This document shows, in pieces, positions 6,669-14,207 of a stretch of 32,963 nucleotides of DNA (its first letter is position 1; each line of letters starts with the position of its first letter). Origin of the DNA: Candidatus Sulfotelmatobacter sp. (GTDB lineage: Bacteria; Eisenbacteria; RBG-16-71-46); assembly GCA_035498555.1 (NCBI GenBank), contig DATKAB010000138.1:1-32963 (forward strand). The letters are read 5' to 3'. Under the pieces are notes generated by a model that was given only the letters and a program-made list of their open reading frames with translations, was not told the origin of the DNA and ran no database searches. Made by a program: the position numbers and the translations under genes.

Positions 6669-8108
6669 TCAGGCGGCGCGTCGATTCGAGGCCCCGGCTG
6701 CGAGGTTCAGTAGCGCGCGCTCCAGATCGTCGAGCGTCACCGGCTTCGAAATCACGCGATCCACGCCGTGCGCCTCGGCGGCGCCGGCCTCGAGCTGAGT
6801 GCCCCAGCCGGTCACCAGCACCACACGCACCGCGGGACGTACGGCTTTGACCGCCAGCGCCAGATCCCAGCCGTTCAGCTCGGGCATGCCGAGATCCGAG
6901 ACCACCAGGTCGAACTCGCCATGCGTGAACGCCTCACGGCCGGCCGGTCCGCCCAGCGCCGTCGTGACGTGCTGTCCGAGCGCGCGCAGCAGATCGGCGA
7001 GCACCTCGAGCACCACCGGCTCGTCGTCCACCACCAGCACGCGCAGCTCGGGCGGCCGGCCCGAAACGGGTTCGCTCGCAGGCCGCGGCCGACCGTGACC
7101 GATCGGCAGTCGCACCGTGAATTCGGTGCCGAGATGCGGCTCGCTCTCGACGAGTATCGCGCCGCTGTGGCGGGTGACGATGCCATAGGCCACCGAAAGC
7201 CCGAGGCCGGTGCCCTTGCCGGGTTTGGTGGTGAAGAATGGATCGAAGATTCGCGGTCGTGATTCGGGCGGAATCCCAACGCCCGAATCGGCGATCCGCA
7301 CCACCACGCTCGCCGGTTCGTCGCGGCTGGTCACGCGCAAGTCGCCACCCCACGGCATCGCGTCCACCGCGTTCAGGATCAGGTTCGTGAACACCTCGCG
7401 CAGCTCGGAAGCGTTGCCGGCCACGGTCCGGCGCGCCTCGAGCTCGATCGCCGGTGTGATCGCCGCGCCGCGGCGCCGGCCACCCTCCTCCCACACCGGC
7501 CGCGTCAGTTCGAGCGCGTCCTCGAGAATCCGATTGAGATCGAGGGTCTCGAAGTCCGCGTCCTGGCGAACGCGCGTGAACTCCTGCACCCGGCGCACGG
7601 CTTCGGCGCCATCCAGCGCCGCCTGCTCGATCACGCGCAGCTGGCCGCGGATCTCGACCGAGCCCGACTGCTGGAGCAACAGCTGCGTGCGGCCCAGAAT
7701 CGCCGCGAGGATGTTGTTGAAGTCGTGCGCGACTCCGCCCGCGAGCTCGCCCAGCGCGTTCAGACGCGCGAGTTGCGCGGGCGGGACCGGCGACACCCCA
7801 TCGAGCGCTCCGAGCTCGGCGGGCCGAAAGGGAATCAGCAGCGCGTCACGAGCTTCGGCGCCCGCGACGCCACGCGCCGTCCAGCGCTCCGTGGCGCTGG
7901 CCAGGCAGCGGCGAAGCGGTCGCGATCGCCGCGTGGCGAGCGCGCGTACCAGCTCGCGCAGCCAGACTTCGGCTTCGTGCTTCGCGTCGTCTCGCGGAAG
8001 GGCTGCGGCGAGCTTGTCGGCAACGCGAGCGGCGAGCGCCTGCCGATGTCTCACGACGAACCGGAAGAGCAAGGGGTCCAGGGGAATCCTCCAGTCGAAT
8101 GCGGTCAA
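6669..8108 (-). CDS. Soluble hybrid histidine kinase with C-terminal receiver domain
   Basis: 479 aa. Residues 1-115 are an unassigned, mainly helical N-terminal region without transmembrane segments, so the protein is cytoplasmic. The H-box is NtrB/HisKA-like (LGELAGGVAHDFNN, His near 130). The ATPase has N-box NLILNAVDAMP, G1 DSGVGIP, F-box FDPFFTTK and G2 GTGLGLSVAYGIV. The C-terminal receiver (about 355-475) has the acidic pair VVDDEP, phospho-acceptor VVSDLGMP, Thr in VLVTGWG and Lys in ISKPVT. No output domain or partner regulator is adjacent. The start codon is TTG at 8108, 7 nt after a GATACT -10-like box; this is the least certain end, because no good Shine-Dalgarno fits it and the first ATG is far inside. 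Confidence 0.9.
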   Translation of the reverse strand: MTAFDWRIPLDPLLFRFVVRHRQALAARVADKLAAALPRDDAKHEAEVWLRELVRALATRRSRPLRRCLASATERWTARGVAGAEARDALLIPFRPAELGALDGVSPVPPAQLARLNALGELAGGVAHDFNNILAAILGRTQLLLQQSGSVEIRGQLRVIEQAALDGAEAVRRVQEFTRVRQDADFETLDLNRILEDALELTRPVWEEGGRRRGAAITPAIELEARRTVAGNASELREVFTNLILNAVDAMPWGGDLRVTSRDEPASVVVRIADSGVGIPPESRPRIFDPFFTTKPGKGTGLGLSVAYGIVTRHSGAILVESEPHLGTEFTVRLPIGHGRPRPASEPVSGRPPELRVLVVDDEPVVLEVLADLLRALGQHVTTALGGPAGREAFTHGEFDLVVSDLGMPELNGWDLALAVKAVRPAVRVVLVTGWGTQLEAGAAEAHGVDRVISKPVTLDDLERALLNLAAGASNRRAA

Positions 8109-8269
8109 CGGCTGCAGTATCGGCTCGTCCCCGCCCGCTCTTCAGCCTTGGAACACGGAGTGTGGGATGACGGAACCCGGGCCGTGCTTCCCGTGCCCGG
8201 CTGTCGAGTCATCCCGGCACGTCTCTGGCAGCTCGTGCGATTCCGACAACGCTCCCCCGGAGGAATCGC

Positions 8270-9784
8270 ATGCTCAGCCGAGTCCGCACCGGAGCGATGT
8301 GGGGAATTGAAGGGTTCGCGGTGGATTGCGAGGTGGACGTGGGGCCGGGGCTGCCGGCCTTCCTGCTGGTGGGACTCCCGGACGCCACCGCCCGCGAAGC
8401 GCGCGAGCGCGTCTGGCCGGCGCTGCGAAACGCGGGCTTCCTGATTCCCGATCGCCGTGTGACCGTCAATCTCGCGCCCGCCGAGCGCCGCAAAGAAGGC
8501 GCCTCGGCCGACCTGGCGGTCGCCCTCGGCGTGCTGGTGGCGACCAGCCAGGCGCCGTCGCTACGCCTCGACCGCACCAGCGTGATCGGCGAGCTGGCGC
8601 TCGACGCCTCGCTGCGGCCGGTGCGCGGCACGCTGTCGCTGGCCGAGGCGGCGTGGCGCGCGGGCGCGACTCGGCTCCTGTGCGCGCGCGAGGCCGCGCC
8701 GGAGGCGGCGCTGGTCGAGGGCTTGAGCGTCCACGGCGTGCGCACTCTTGGCGAGGCCGTGGACTGGTTGCGCGGGGCGAACGTCGAGCCGCTTTCGGCC
8801 GCCGAGCCTGATCGCGCGTTCGACGCCGGACCCGACCTGTCCGACGTGCGCGGTCAGGCCGTGGCGCGCCGCGCGCTCGAGATCGCCGCGGCCGGAGCGC
8901 ACGCGCTGCTCATGGTGGGACCGCCGGGCAGCGGCAAGTCCATGCTCGCGAAACGCCTGCCCGGCATCCTCCCCGAGCTGTCGAGCGAAGAGGCACTGGT
9001 GGTGACGCGGCTCCACTCCGGCGCCGGTCTCAGGGCGCCGGGGCGCGGTCTGGTGCGCGAGCGGCCATTCCGCGCCCCGCATCATTCGGTGTCGCGCGCC
9101 GGTCTGGTGGGTGGCGGTTCGCCGCCGCGGCCCGGCGAACTGTCGCTCGCGCACCACGGCGTGTTGTTTCTCGACGAGTTCTCTCAGTACCCGCGCCACC
9201 TGATGGACGCGCTGCGCGAACCGCTCGAGAACGGCGAGATCGTGATCGGCCGCGCGGCCGGCACCGCGCGGTTTCCGGCGCGCGCGCAGCTGGTAGCGGC
9301 GATGAATCCCTGCGCCTGCGGCTGGCTCGGGCACCCGAAGCGTGGCTGTCAATGCTCGCCGGCCGACCTCGCGCGTTACGCTGCGCGCCTCTCCGGCCCG
9401 GTGCTCGACCGGCTCGATCTCCAGATCGAGGTGCCGGCGCTCACCTCGCGCGAGCTGCTGCGCGCGGCGACCGGCGAGCCGTCGGCCGAAGTGAGGCGAC
9501 GGGTCGAGGCCGCGCGCGAGCGGCAGCTCGCGCGCGGGAGTCTCAACGCGACGCTGCCGAGCGCGCGGCTGCGCGAGGTCTGCGCGCTCGATTCCGCCGG
9601 CGAACGGCTGACGGTCGACGCGGTGGATCGCGGCGGCATGTCGGCGCGCGGGGTGCATCGCGCCTGGCGCGTGGCGCGCACGATCGCCGATCTCGAGGGC
9701 GAGGAGCGGGTGAGCGCGCTGCGGCTGGGCGAGGCGCTGCAGTACCGGGCCTACGAGGCGCGGAGATTCGCGCATCGCGGATGA
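8270..9784 (+). CDS. YifB/ComM-family Mg-chelatase-like AAA+ ATPase
   Basis: 504 aa, normal length for the family. GGAGG lies 6-7 nt before the ATG. The order is: N-terminal ChlI-like domain (residues 1-125, with MWGIEGFAVDCEVDVG and LVGLPDATARE), AAA+ core (Walker A GPPGSGKS near 220, Walker B VLFLDE), the PCACGWLGHPKRGCQCSP cysteine segment near 345, and a C-terminal Mg-chelatase helical domain. ComM is known as a hexameric branch-migration helicase acting in natural transformation. The assignment to the family is firm; a role in DNA uptake here is inferred from the family, as no com genes are in view. The 160-bp gap upstream separates it from the divergent histidine kinase. Confidence 0.93.
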   Translation: MLSRVRTGAMWGIEGFAVDCEVDVGPGLPAFLLVGLPDATAREARERVWPALRNAGFLIPDRRVTVNLAPAERRKEGASADLAVALGVLVATSQAPSLRLDRTSVIGELALDASLRPVRGTLSLAEAAWRAGATRLLCAREAAPEAALVEGLSVHGVRTLGEAVDWLRGANVEPLSAAEPDRAFDAGPDLSDVRGQAVARRALEIAAAGAHALLMVGPPGSGKSMLAKRLPGILPELSSEEALVVTRLHSGAGLRAPGRGLVRERPFRAPHHSVSRAGLVGGGSPPRPGELSLAHHGVLFLDEFSQYPRHLMDALREPLENGEIVIGRAAGTARFPARAQLVAAMNPCACGWLGHPKRGCQCSPADLARYAARLSGPVLDRLDLQIEVPALTSRELLRAATGEPSAEVRRRVEAARERQLARGSLNATLPSARLREVCALDSAGERLTVDAVDRGGMSARGVHRAWRVARTIADLEGEERVSALRLGEALQYRAYEARRFAHRG

Positions 9785-9851
9785 CGGGTGCCGCTTGCGG
9801 GGTGACGCGGCCCGAGTTCCCATGTGCCGGCCGGCTGGCGGCACTTCGGCA

Positions 9852-11174
9852 TCACGCCGGGGATTTCCTGCCGAACCCCGGCTCGAGTGGCAGGCGGAGC
9901 GTCACGAGAAAGCTGGGAACCGTGGCGAGGATCACGCACAGGAAAAAGCGTGGATAGCCGATGTGGTCCTGCAGCCAGCCGCTCCACATGCCGGGGATCA
10001 TCATCCCGAGCGCCATGAAGCCGGTGCAGATCGCGTAGTGCGCGGTCTGATGCTGGCCACGCGCCACGTACATCATGTACATCAGGTAGGCGGTGAAGCC
10101 GAACCCGTAGCCGAACTGCTCGACCGCGATGCAGGCCTGGATCGCCGCGAGGCTCGCCGGTTGCGCGTGAGCCAGGTAGAGGAAGACGGCGTCGGGCAGA
10201 TGGATGGCGAACAGCATCGGCCAGAGCCACGCCTTGAGCCCGTGGCGCGCGATCACCCAGCCGCCGACGATCCCGCCCACGCTGAGCGCCGCGATCCCGA
10301 CCGTGCCGTAGACCACGCCGACCTGCGCGGTGGAGAGCGCGAGCCCGCCCCGATCGCGCGCGTCGAGCAGGAAGGGCGCGACCATCTTCACCAGCTGCGC
10401 CTCACCCAGGCGGTAGAGCAGCAGGAACGGCACGATTACGATCATGCCGGGCTTGCGGAAGAACGAGCCGAACGTGCCGAGGAAGGCGCGCGTGAATTCC
10501 GGGATGCGGCGCGCGTCACCCGGGCGATCGCTCGCGGGGCGCGGCAGCACGAAGCGATGCCAGACGCCGAATAGTACGAAAAGCGCCGCGAGCGAACCGA
10601 ACGCGATGCTCCAGGCGAGTCGCGGATCACCGGTGCGCGCCTGGAGCCGGCCGGCGAGCACCACCAGTGCGCCCTGCCCGGCGATGGTGGCGAGGCGGTA
10701 GAAGAGGTTCCGGACACCGACGAAGTACGCCTGCTGCTGCTCGGTGGTGCCGAGCAGGTAGAAGCCGTCGGCGGCGATGTCGTGGGTGGCGGAGTCGAAG
10801 GCCATGAGCCAGAAGAACACCAGCGTCCAGCGGAAGAAGTGCGGGCCCGGCAGCGCCAGCGCCACGCCGGCGAGCCCGGCGCCGATCACGAGCTGCGCGG
10901 CCCAGATCCACGTGCGGCGCGTGCCGAGCAGGTCCACCACCGGCGACCACAAGGGTTTCACCACCCAGGGCAGATAGAGCCAGCTGGTGTAGAGCGCGAT
11001 GTCGGTGTTCGAGATCCCGAAGCCCTTGTAGAGGATGACCGACACGGTCATCACCACGACGTAGGGCAGTCCCTCGGCGAGATAGAGCGTCGGGATCCAG
11101 GCCCACGGACTGCGCGGGCTCGGGCGAAGTTCGGCGGCGTGCTCGGCGATCGGGAGCCGGACGGGGTCGGCCAT
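9852..11174 (-). CDS. AmpG-like major facilitator superfamily transporter
   Basis: 440 aa with about 12 hydrophobic segments. The opening PWAWIPTLYLAEGLPYVVV and the DIALYTSWLYLPWVVKPLWSPVVD loop are characteristic of AmpG-type permeases, which import anhydro-muropeptides for cell-wall recycling. Other members carry different solutes, so the substrate is not settled, and no recycling genes are adjacent. I placed the start at 11174: it has no Shine-Dalgarno but follows TTGCCC-N17-TACACG by seven bases, like other leaderless genes here. An upstream ATG at 11258 (28 more residues) is an alternative. It converges with the ComM-like gene across 67 bp containing a weak GTGCCG/CGGCAC hairpin. Confidence 0.85.
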   Translation of the reverse strand: MADPVRLPIAEHAAELRPSPRSPWAWIPTLYLAEGLPYVVVMTVSVILYKGFGISNTDIALYTSWLYLPWVVKPLWSPVVDLLGTRRTWIWAAQLVIGAGLAGVALALPGPHFFRWTLVFFWLMAFDSATHDIAADGFYLLGTTEQQQAYFVGVRNLFYRLATIAGQGALVVLAGRLQARTGDPRLAWSIAFGSLAALFVLFGVWHRFVLPRPASDRPGDARRIPEFTRAFLGTFGSFFRKPGMIVIVPFLLLYRLGEAQLVKMVAPFLLDARDRGGLALSTAQVGVVYGTVGIAALSVGGIVGGWVIARHGLKAWLWPMLFAIHLPDAVFLYLAHAQPASLAAIQACIAVEQFGYGFGFTAYLMYMMYVARGQHQTAHYAICTGFMALGMMIPGMWSGWLQDHIGYPRFFLCVILATVPSFLVTLRLPLEPGFGRKSPA

Positions 11175-11181
11175 TCCGCCC

Positions 11182-11210
11182 CGTGTAGCACGGGAAACCG
11201 GGCCGGGCAA
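11182..11210 (-). promoter_or_regulatory. Promoter of the AmpG-like transporter (leaderless)
   Basis: Minus strand TTGCCC (11210-11205), 17-bp spacer, TACACG (11187-11182), seven bases, ATG at 11174. The geometry is the same as the GNAT promoter, though the -10 is a poorer match. Confidence 0.45.
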
Positions 11211-11265
11211 CTGCGCGCGGTCCGGCTCGTCGCCGGTCGGCTGGCGGGCGCTCCTCATGGGCGAG

Positions 11266-11382
11266 TTATCGGCCCGCCCGGGGCTTCGAACGAGCGCCCC
11301 GGCGCAACACCGCCACCTTCTGTCTGATCCGCGCGCTTCCGGCGTCGAGGAACAGGAAGTAGAGACCGGGCGACCCAGTCCA
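11266..11382 (-). pseudogene. Remnant of a FlgD/Por-type C-terminal sorting domain
   Basis: This frame is open from a stop at 11458-11460 to a TAA at 11266-11268 and ends W-T-G-S-P-G-L-Y-F-L-F-L-D-A-G-S, followed by ARIRQKVAVLRR. That matches the tail of FlgD-Ig-like or Por-secretion sorting domains (GxYFVRLxAG......KVVVLR). Only the last 30-odd codons are recognisable; no start codon or upstream body is present, and the other frames nearby do not continue it. I read it as the surviving 3' end of a decayed secreted-protein gene. It fills part of the 343-bp gap between the transporter and the YceI gene; the rest (11383-11517) shows nothing I can name. Confidence 0.45.
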
Positions 11383-11517
11383 AGCGTCGTCAGAGCGCGA
11401 TCGAGCGGCTTCGCGTATGCTGCCATGGAGCCAGTGGTTCTCGGAGCTGCGGCGGGATCAGACGCCGGCGATGAGGCTCGGGATCGAGTCCCGGATACAT
11501 GGGCGTCGGCGCGTCGC

Positions 11518-12564
11518 TCAGTTCATCTCGACCCTTCTCAGGATCTCCATGGCGCGGGTCGCATTCGGCACCTGCTGGAGCGCCCGCCGACAATGATCCG
11601 CCGACGCCTCGCGCTGCCCGAGCGCGGCATAGGATTGCCCGAGCCCGACCTCGGCGAATGCGGAATTCCAGGTCTCGGCCTCGAGCGAGAACACCTCCAG
11701 AGCCTGCTGGTTCTGGTTGTGGCGCAGTAACCGGTAGCCGAGCGCGTTCAGCGCGTCTTCGGTGACGATCATCGAGTCGGGATGCGCCGCGCGCCCGCGC
11801 GCGCCACGGTATTCGCTCACCATCGTTCCGACCCCCACGGCAGCGACACGCTTCGCCAGAGAGTCCACCACCGAGCCGTCGGTCTGGTCACCGACCTGCG
11901 CGGTGGCCTGCAGCTCGAGGTCGATCTCGACTTCGTCTCCCAGCAGCTTCTTCCCCGCCTGCTGAACGACGTTGAAGCGTTGGGGACCCACCAGCCCGTA
12001 GTCGTTCCGATTGAGGGCGAGCCGACCGGCGAACGCCCGGCGCCGCCCGAACGGCGAATCGAAGATGCCGAGATCGCGAGCATCGATGGTCACCGGACGC
12101 TTGAGGTCGCGGATGGTCAGCTCGCCGTGGATCTTCAAGCTGTCGCCGCTCTTCTCCACCGAAGTGCTGCGAAAGATCGCGCGCGGAAATTTCTGGACGT
12201 CGAACCAGTCCGCGCCCTTGAGATCCTTGTCGCGAAGATCGTTGGCGGTGAAGAGACTCGCGGTGTTGATCGCCACCGAGATCGACGAGCGCGTCACGTC
12301 GGCGCTGTCGTAGGCCACCGTCGACCGGAAATCGGAAAACGTCCCGTGGACGTGGCTCAACGCGAACCACGCGACCGAGAACTGGATGGCGCTGTGGCCG
12401 CTGTCCACCTGATAGAGCTGGAGCCCGGCGAGCGCTGAGGGCGCGGGAGCGGCGCCTCCAGTGGCAGGCTTCGCTTTCGAATTCGCGGCCGCCGGCGCAG
12501 ACGCGGAGCTGAGGAGGCCGAGCCACAACGACAGGATCGCGATCCACATGGAATGCTGACGCAT
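11518..12564 (-). CDS. Exported YceI-like lipid-binding domain fused to TPR
   Basis: 348 aa. GGAGG lies 6 nt before the ATG at 12564; the longer frame to 12978 crosses the next gene. Residues 1-27 are a Sec signal peptide (cleavage near APA|AA). The YceI beta-barrel spans about 48-220: LYQVDSGHSAIQFSVAWFALSHVHGTF, DWFDVQKFPRAIFRST, GELTIRDLKRPVTIDA and DEVEIDLELQA. The family binds isoprenoid or fatty-acyl chains in a lipocalin-like cavity in the periplasm. After a linker, residues about 265-345 form two TPR-like helical repeats (ALNALGYRLLRHNQNQQALE, AEVGLGQSYAALGQREAS). Classical YceI proteins are about 190 aa and lack this C-terminal extension. It stands alone on its strand. Confidence 0.85.
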   Translation of the reverse strand: MRQHSMWIAILSLWLGLLSSASAPAAANSKAKPATGGAAPAPSALAGLQLYQVDSGHSAIQFSVAWFALSHVHGTFSDFRSTVAYDSADVTRSSISVAINTASLFTANDLRDKDLKGADWFDVQKFPRAIFRSTSVEKSGDSLKIHGELTIRDLKRPVTIDARDLGIFDSPFGRRRAFAGRLALNRNDYGLVGPQRFNVVQQAGKKLLGDEVEIDLELQATAQVGDQTDGSVVDSLAKRVAAVGVGTMVSEYRGARGRAAHPDSMIVTEDALNALGYRLLRHNQNQQALEVFSLEAETWNSAFAEVGLGQSYAALGQREASADHCRRALQQVPNATRAMEILRRVEMN

Positions 12565-12674
12565 GTTTCCTCCGGGAGAGTGTGGGGCGTTCGCGCGTTG
12601 CGGAGGCTCGGGGAATCGAGCGGGTTGAGGAACTCGCGAGTGATGAGCGGGCGGGCGGCCGGGATGGGGCGGCG

Positions 12675-13304
12675 TCAGAACCCCTGGCCGTGCGGAGGGA
12701 GACCGTGCTCGAGCCGGACGCGGTGATCGCGCTGGAGCAGCACCGGATAGAAGTTCATGGGCAGGTCGAGCGCCAGCAGCCAGATGGCATTGGCGCGATA
12801 GCCGCGCACGAACGCCAGCACCGCGAGCAGGATCACGATGCCGAACGCGATCGCGTGACCCGCCTCGGCGGCGCGCGTCTCGCGCTCGATCCGCGCCAGG
12901 TCGCCACTGTGCCACGCGGCAGGCAACGCGCGATTGAAGATCGACAGCGGACCGCGGCGCACCACCGCTCGGAACCACGAGACTCCGAGCAGGTGATAGA
13001 GGCGGCCGCTACGCTCCCAGCCCCGCAGGCGATAGTACTCGTCGAAGGGTGGCAGCCCTCGAAGCGGCAGCACGAACGACGACCATCCCACCACCGCGAG
13101 ATTGGCGAGCGCCGCGCGCACGAAAGGCAGCTGGTCGCCATCGCTGGCGAGCCCGTAGAGGATCGCAGCGAGCGCGAGGCTCGCCGCCCCGAACCACACT
13201 CGTCGCCGAATGCGCAATCGGCGTCGCTGCGACTCAGGGACCGGCTCGAGTTGCGGCGCGGGCTCGATTCGCGCGCCGGGGCCGAGATCCGCGCCGCGCG
13301 TCAT
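12675..13304 (-). CDS. CrtO-like (glycosyl-diaponeurosporenoate acyltransferase family) membrane protein
   Basis: 209 aa, with about four hydrophobic segments (near 37-55, 63-88, 150-170 and 174-192). The core RGLPPFDEYYRLRGWERSG..LYHLLGVSWFRAVVRRGPLS and the closing NFYPVLLQRDHRVRL match glycosyl-4,4'-diaponeurosporenoate acyltransferase (CrtO) proteins, whose C-terminal signature is N.YP...QRYNR.R. In staphylococci CrtO adds a fatty acyl chain to the sugar of staphyloxanthin. No carotenoid genes are seen here. The start ATG overlaps the stop of the polysaccharide deacetylase gene (ATGA), so both are made together, and a glycan or glycolipid substrate seems more likely than a carotenoid. Family assignment rests on remembered motifs. 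Confidence 0.72.
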   Translation of the reverse strand: MTRGADLGPGARIEPAPQLEPVPESQRRRLRIRRRVWFGAASLALAAILYGLASDGDQLPFVRAALANLAVVGWSSFVLPLRGLPPFDEYYRLRGWERSGRLYHLLGVSWFRAVVRRGPLSIFNRALPAAWHSGDLARIERETRAAEAGHAIAFGIVILLAVLAFVRGYRANAIWLLALDLPMNFYPVLLQRDHRVRLEHGLPPHGQGF

Positions 13305-13960
13305 GACTGCCCCACCAGCTCGGAAATCGTCACCGCGCGCAAACCTTCGGATTCGGCCTGCGCGAGGATCGCCTCGAGCGCTTCCACGGTCTGCGAGCGA
13401 TCGGGATCGCCGAGCGGCGAACCATCGTGAAGGATCACAATCGAGCCAGCCCTCAGTCTTCGCATCACGCGTCGCACGATGCGCGCGGTTCCCGGTCGCT
13501 GCGGATCTTCGGGATAGACGTCGCCCAGCACCGGCTCGTAGCCGAGCGAGCGGATCTGCTTCGCCTGCCCCGGGAACATCAGCCCGAACGGCGGCCGATA
13601 AAAGCGGGCACGATGCCCGGTCACCAACGATAGCGCTTCGGCGCAGCGCTCGACCTCGGCGCGGATTTCCCACGGCGGCAGCACCGACACCGGCCAGTGA
13701 CGGCTCCCGTGCAGCGCCGGCTCGTGGCCCTCGCTCAGCATCCGGCGCACCACTTCTCCGCTCCTGCGGATGTTGGGCTCGAGCAGGAAGAACGTCGCGC
13801 GGGCGCCGTGCCGTGCGAGCACCTCGAGCACGCGCGGAGTCCAGCGCGGGCTCGGCCCATCGTCGAACGAGAGCGCGAAGCGCCCGGGCGTCGACTCCAC
13901 GCGGCACAAGAGGTGACCGCGTGCCCAGCTCGAGAATTGTCGCGCGTGAAGGATCGACAT
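13301..13960 (-). CDS. Polysaccharide deacetylase (carbohydrate esterase family 4)
   Basis: 219 aa NodB-homology domain. Motif 1 is FALSFDDGPS with the two catalytic/metal aspartates. Motif 2 is the metal-binding HxxxH (HGSRHW). Motif 3 is RPPFG. The C-terminal ILHDGS supplies the last His. These enzymes remove N-acetyl groups from peptidoglycan, chitin-like polymers or polysaccharide precursors. I took the ATG at 13960; the frame continues to 14149 but that part is Arg/Pro-rich and looks non-coding. No signal peptide is obvious from the chosen start (MSILHARQFSSWARG), so the location is uncertain. It is the first gene of a two-gene unit with the CrtO-like acyltransferase, suggesting sequential modification of one glycan. 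Confidence 0.9.
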   Translation of the reverse strand: MSILHARQFSSWARGHLLCRVESTPGRFALSFDDGPSPRWTPRVLEVLARHGARATFFLLEPNIRRSGEVVRRMLSEGHEPALHGSRHWPVSVLPPWEIRAEVERCAEALSLVTGHRARFYRPPFGLMFPGQAKQIRSLGYEPVLGDVYPEDPQRPGTARIVRRVMRRLRAGSIVILHDGSPLGDPDRSQTVEALEAILAQAESEGLRAVTISELVGQS

Positions 13961-14000
13961 ACCCGCTACTCGCCTGCTTTGCGGCCCCCGGACTGCCAAG

Positions 14001-14019
14001 CCGTCAGCCCGCCTGACGG
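14001..14019. repeat. 7-bp perfect inverted repeat upstream of the deacetylase gene
   Basis: CCGTCAG (14001-14007), five bases, CTGACGG (14013-14019). It lies about 40 bp upstream of the deacetylase ATG in the 247-bp divergent gap with the UbiB-like gene. It could be an operator or a leader hairpin. The rest of that gap shows no convincing promoter. Confidence 0.3.
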
Positions 14020-14207
14020 TCTGGCCGGCCCCCCGTCGCCCGCGTGGCGACGCGCTGGGATCGACCGCCGGCGCGATCGCTCGCGGTGCCATGGAACTGG
14101 CCTTTGGCGGCACTTCGCTCACGCACCGCGCCTCCCAGTCTCGCGGCATATGTCATGCAATTCGTGATCCGAGGTCAATCGGCGGCTGCTTCGAGACGAG
14201 GTCCCAG

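Noticed and set aside
9785-9851. Terminator between the ComM-like and transporter genes
   Set aside because: A GTGCCG/CGGCAC hairpin exists but the stem is short and no T-run follows in either direction.
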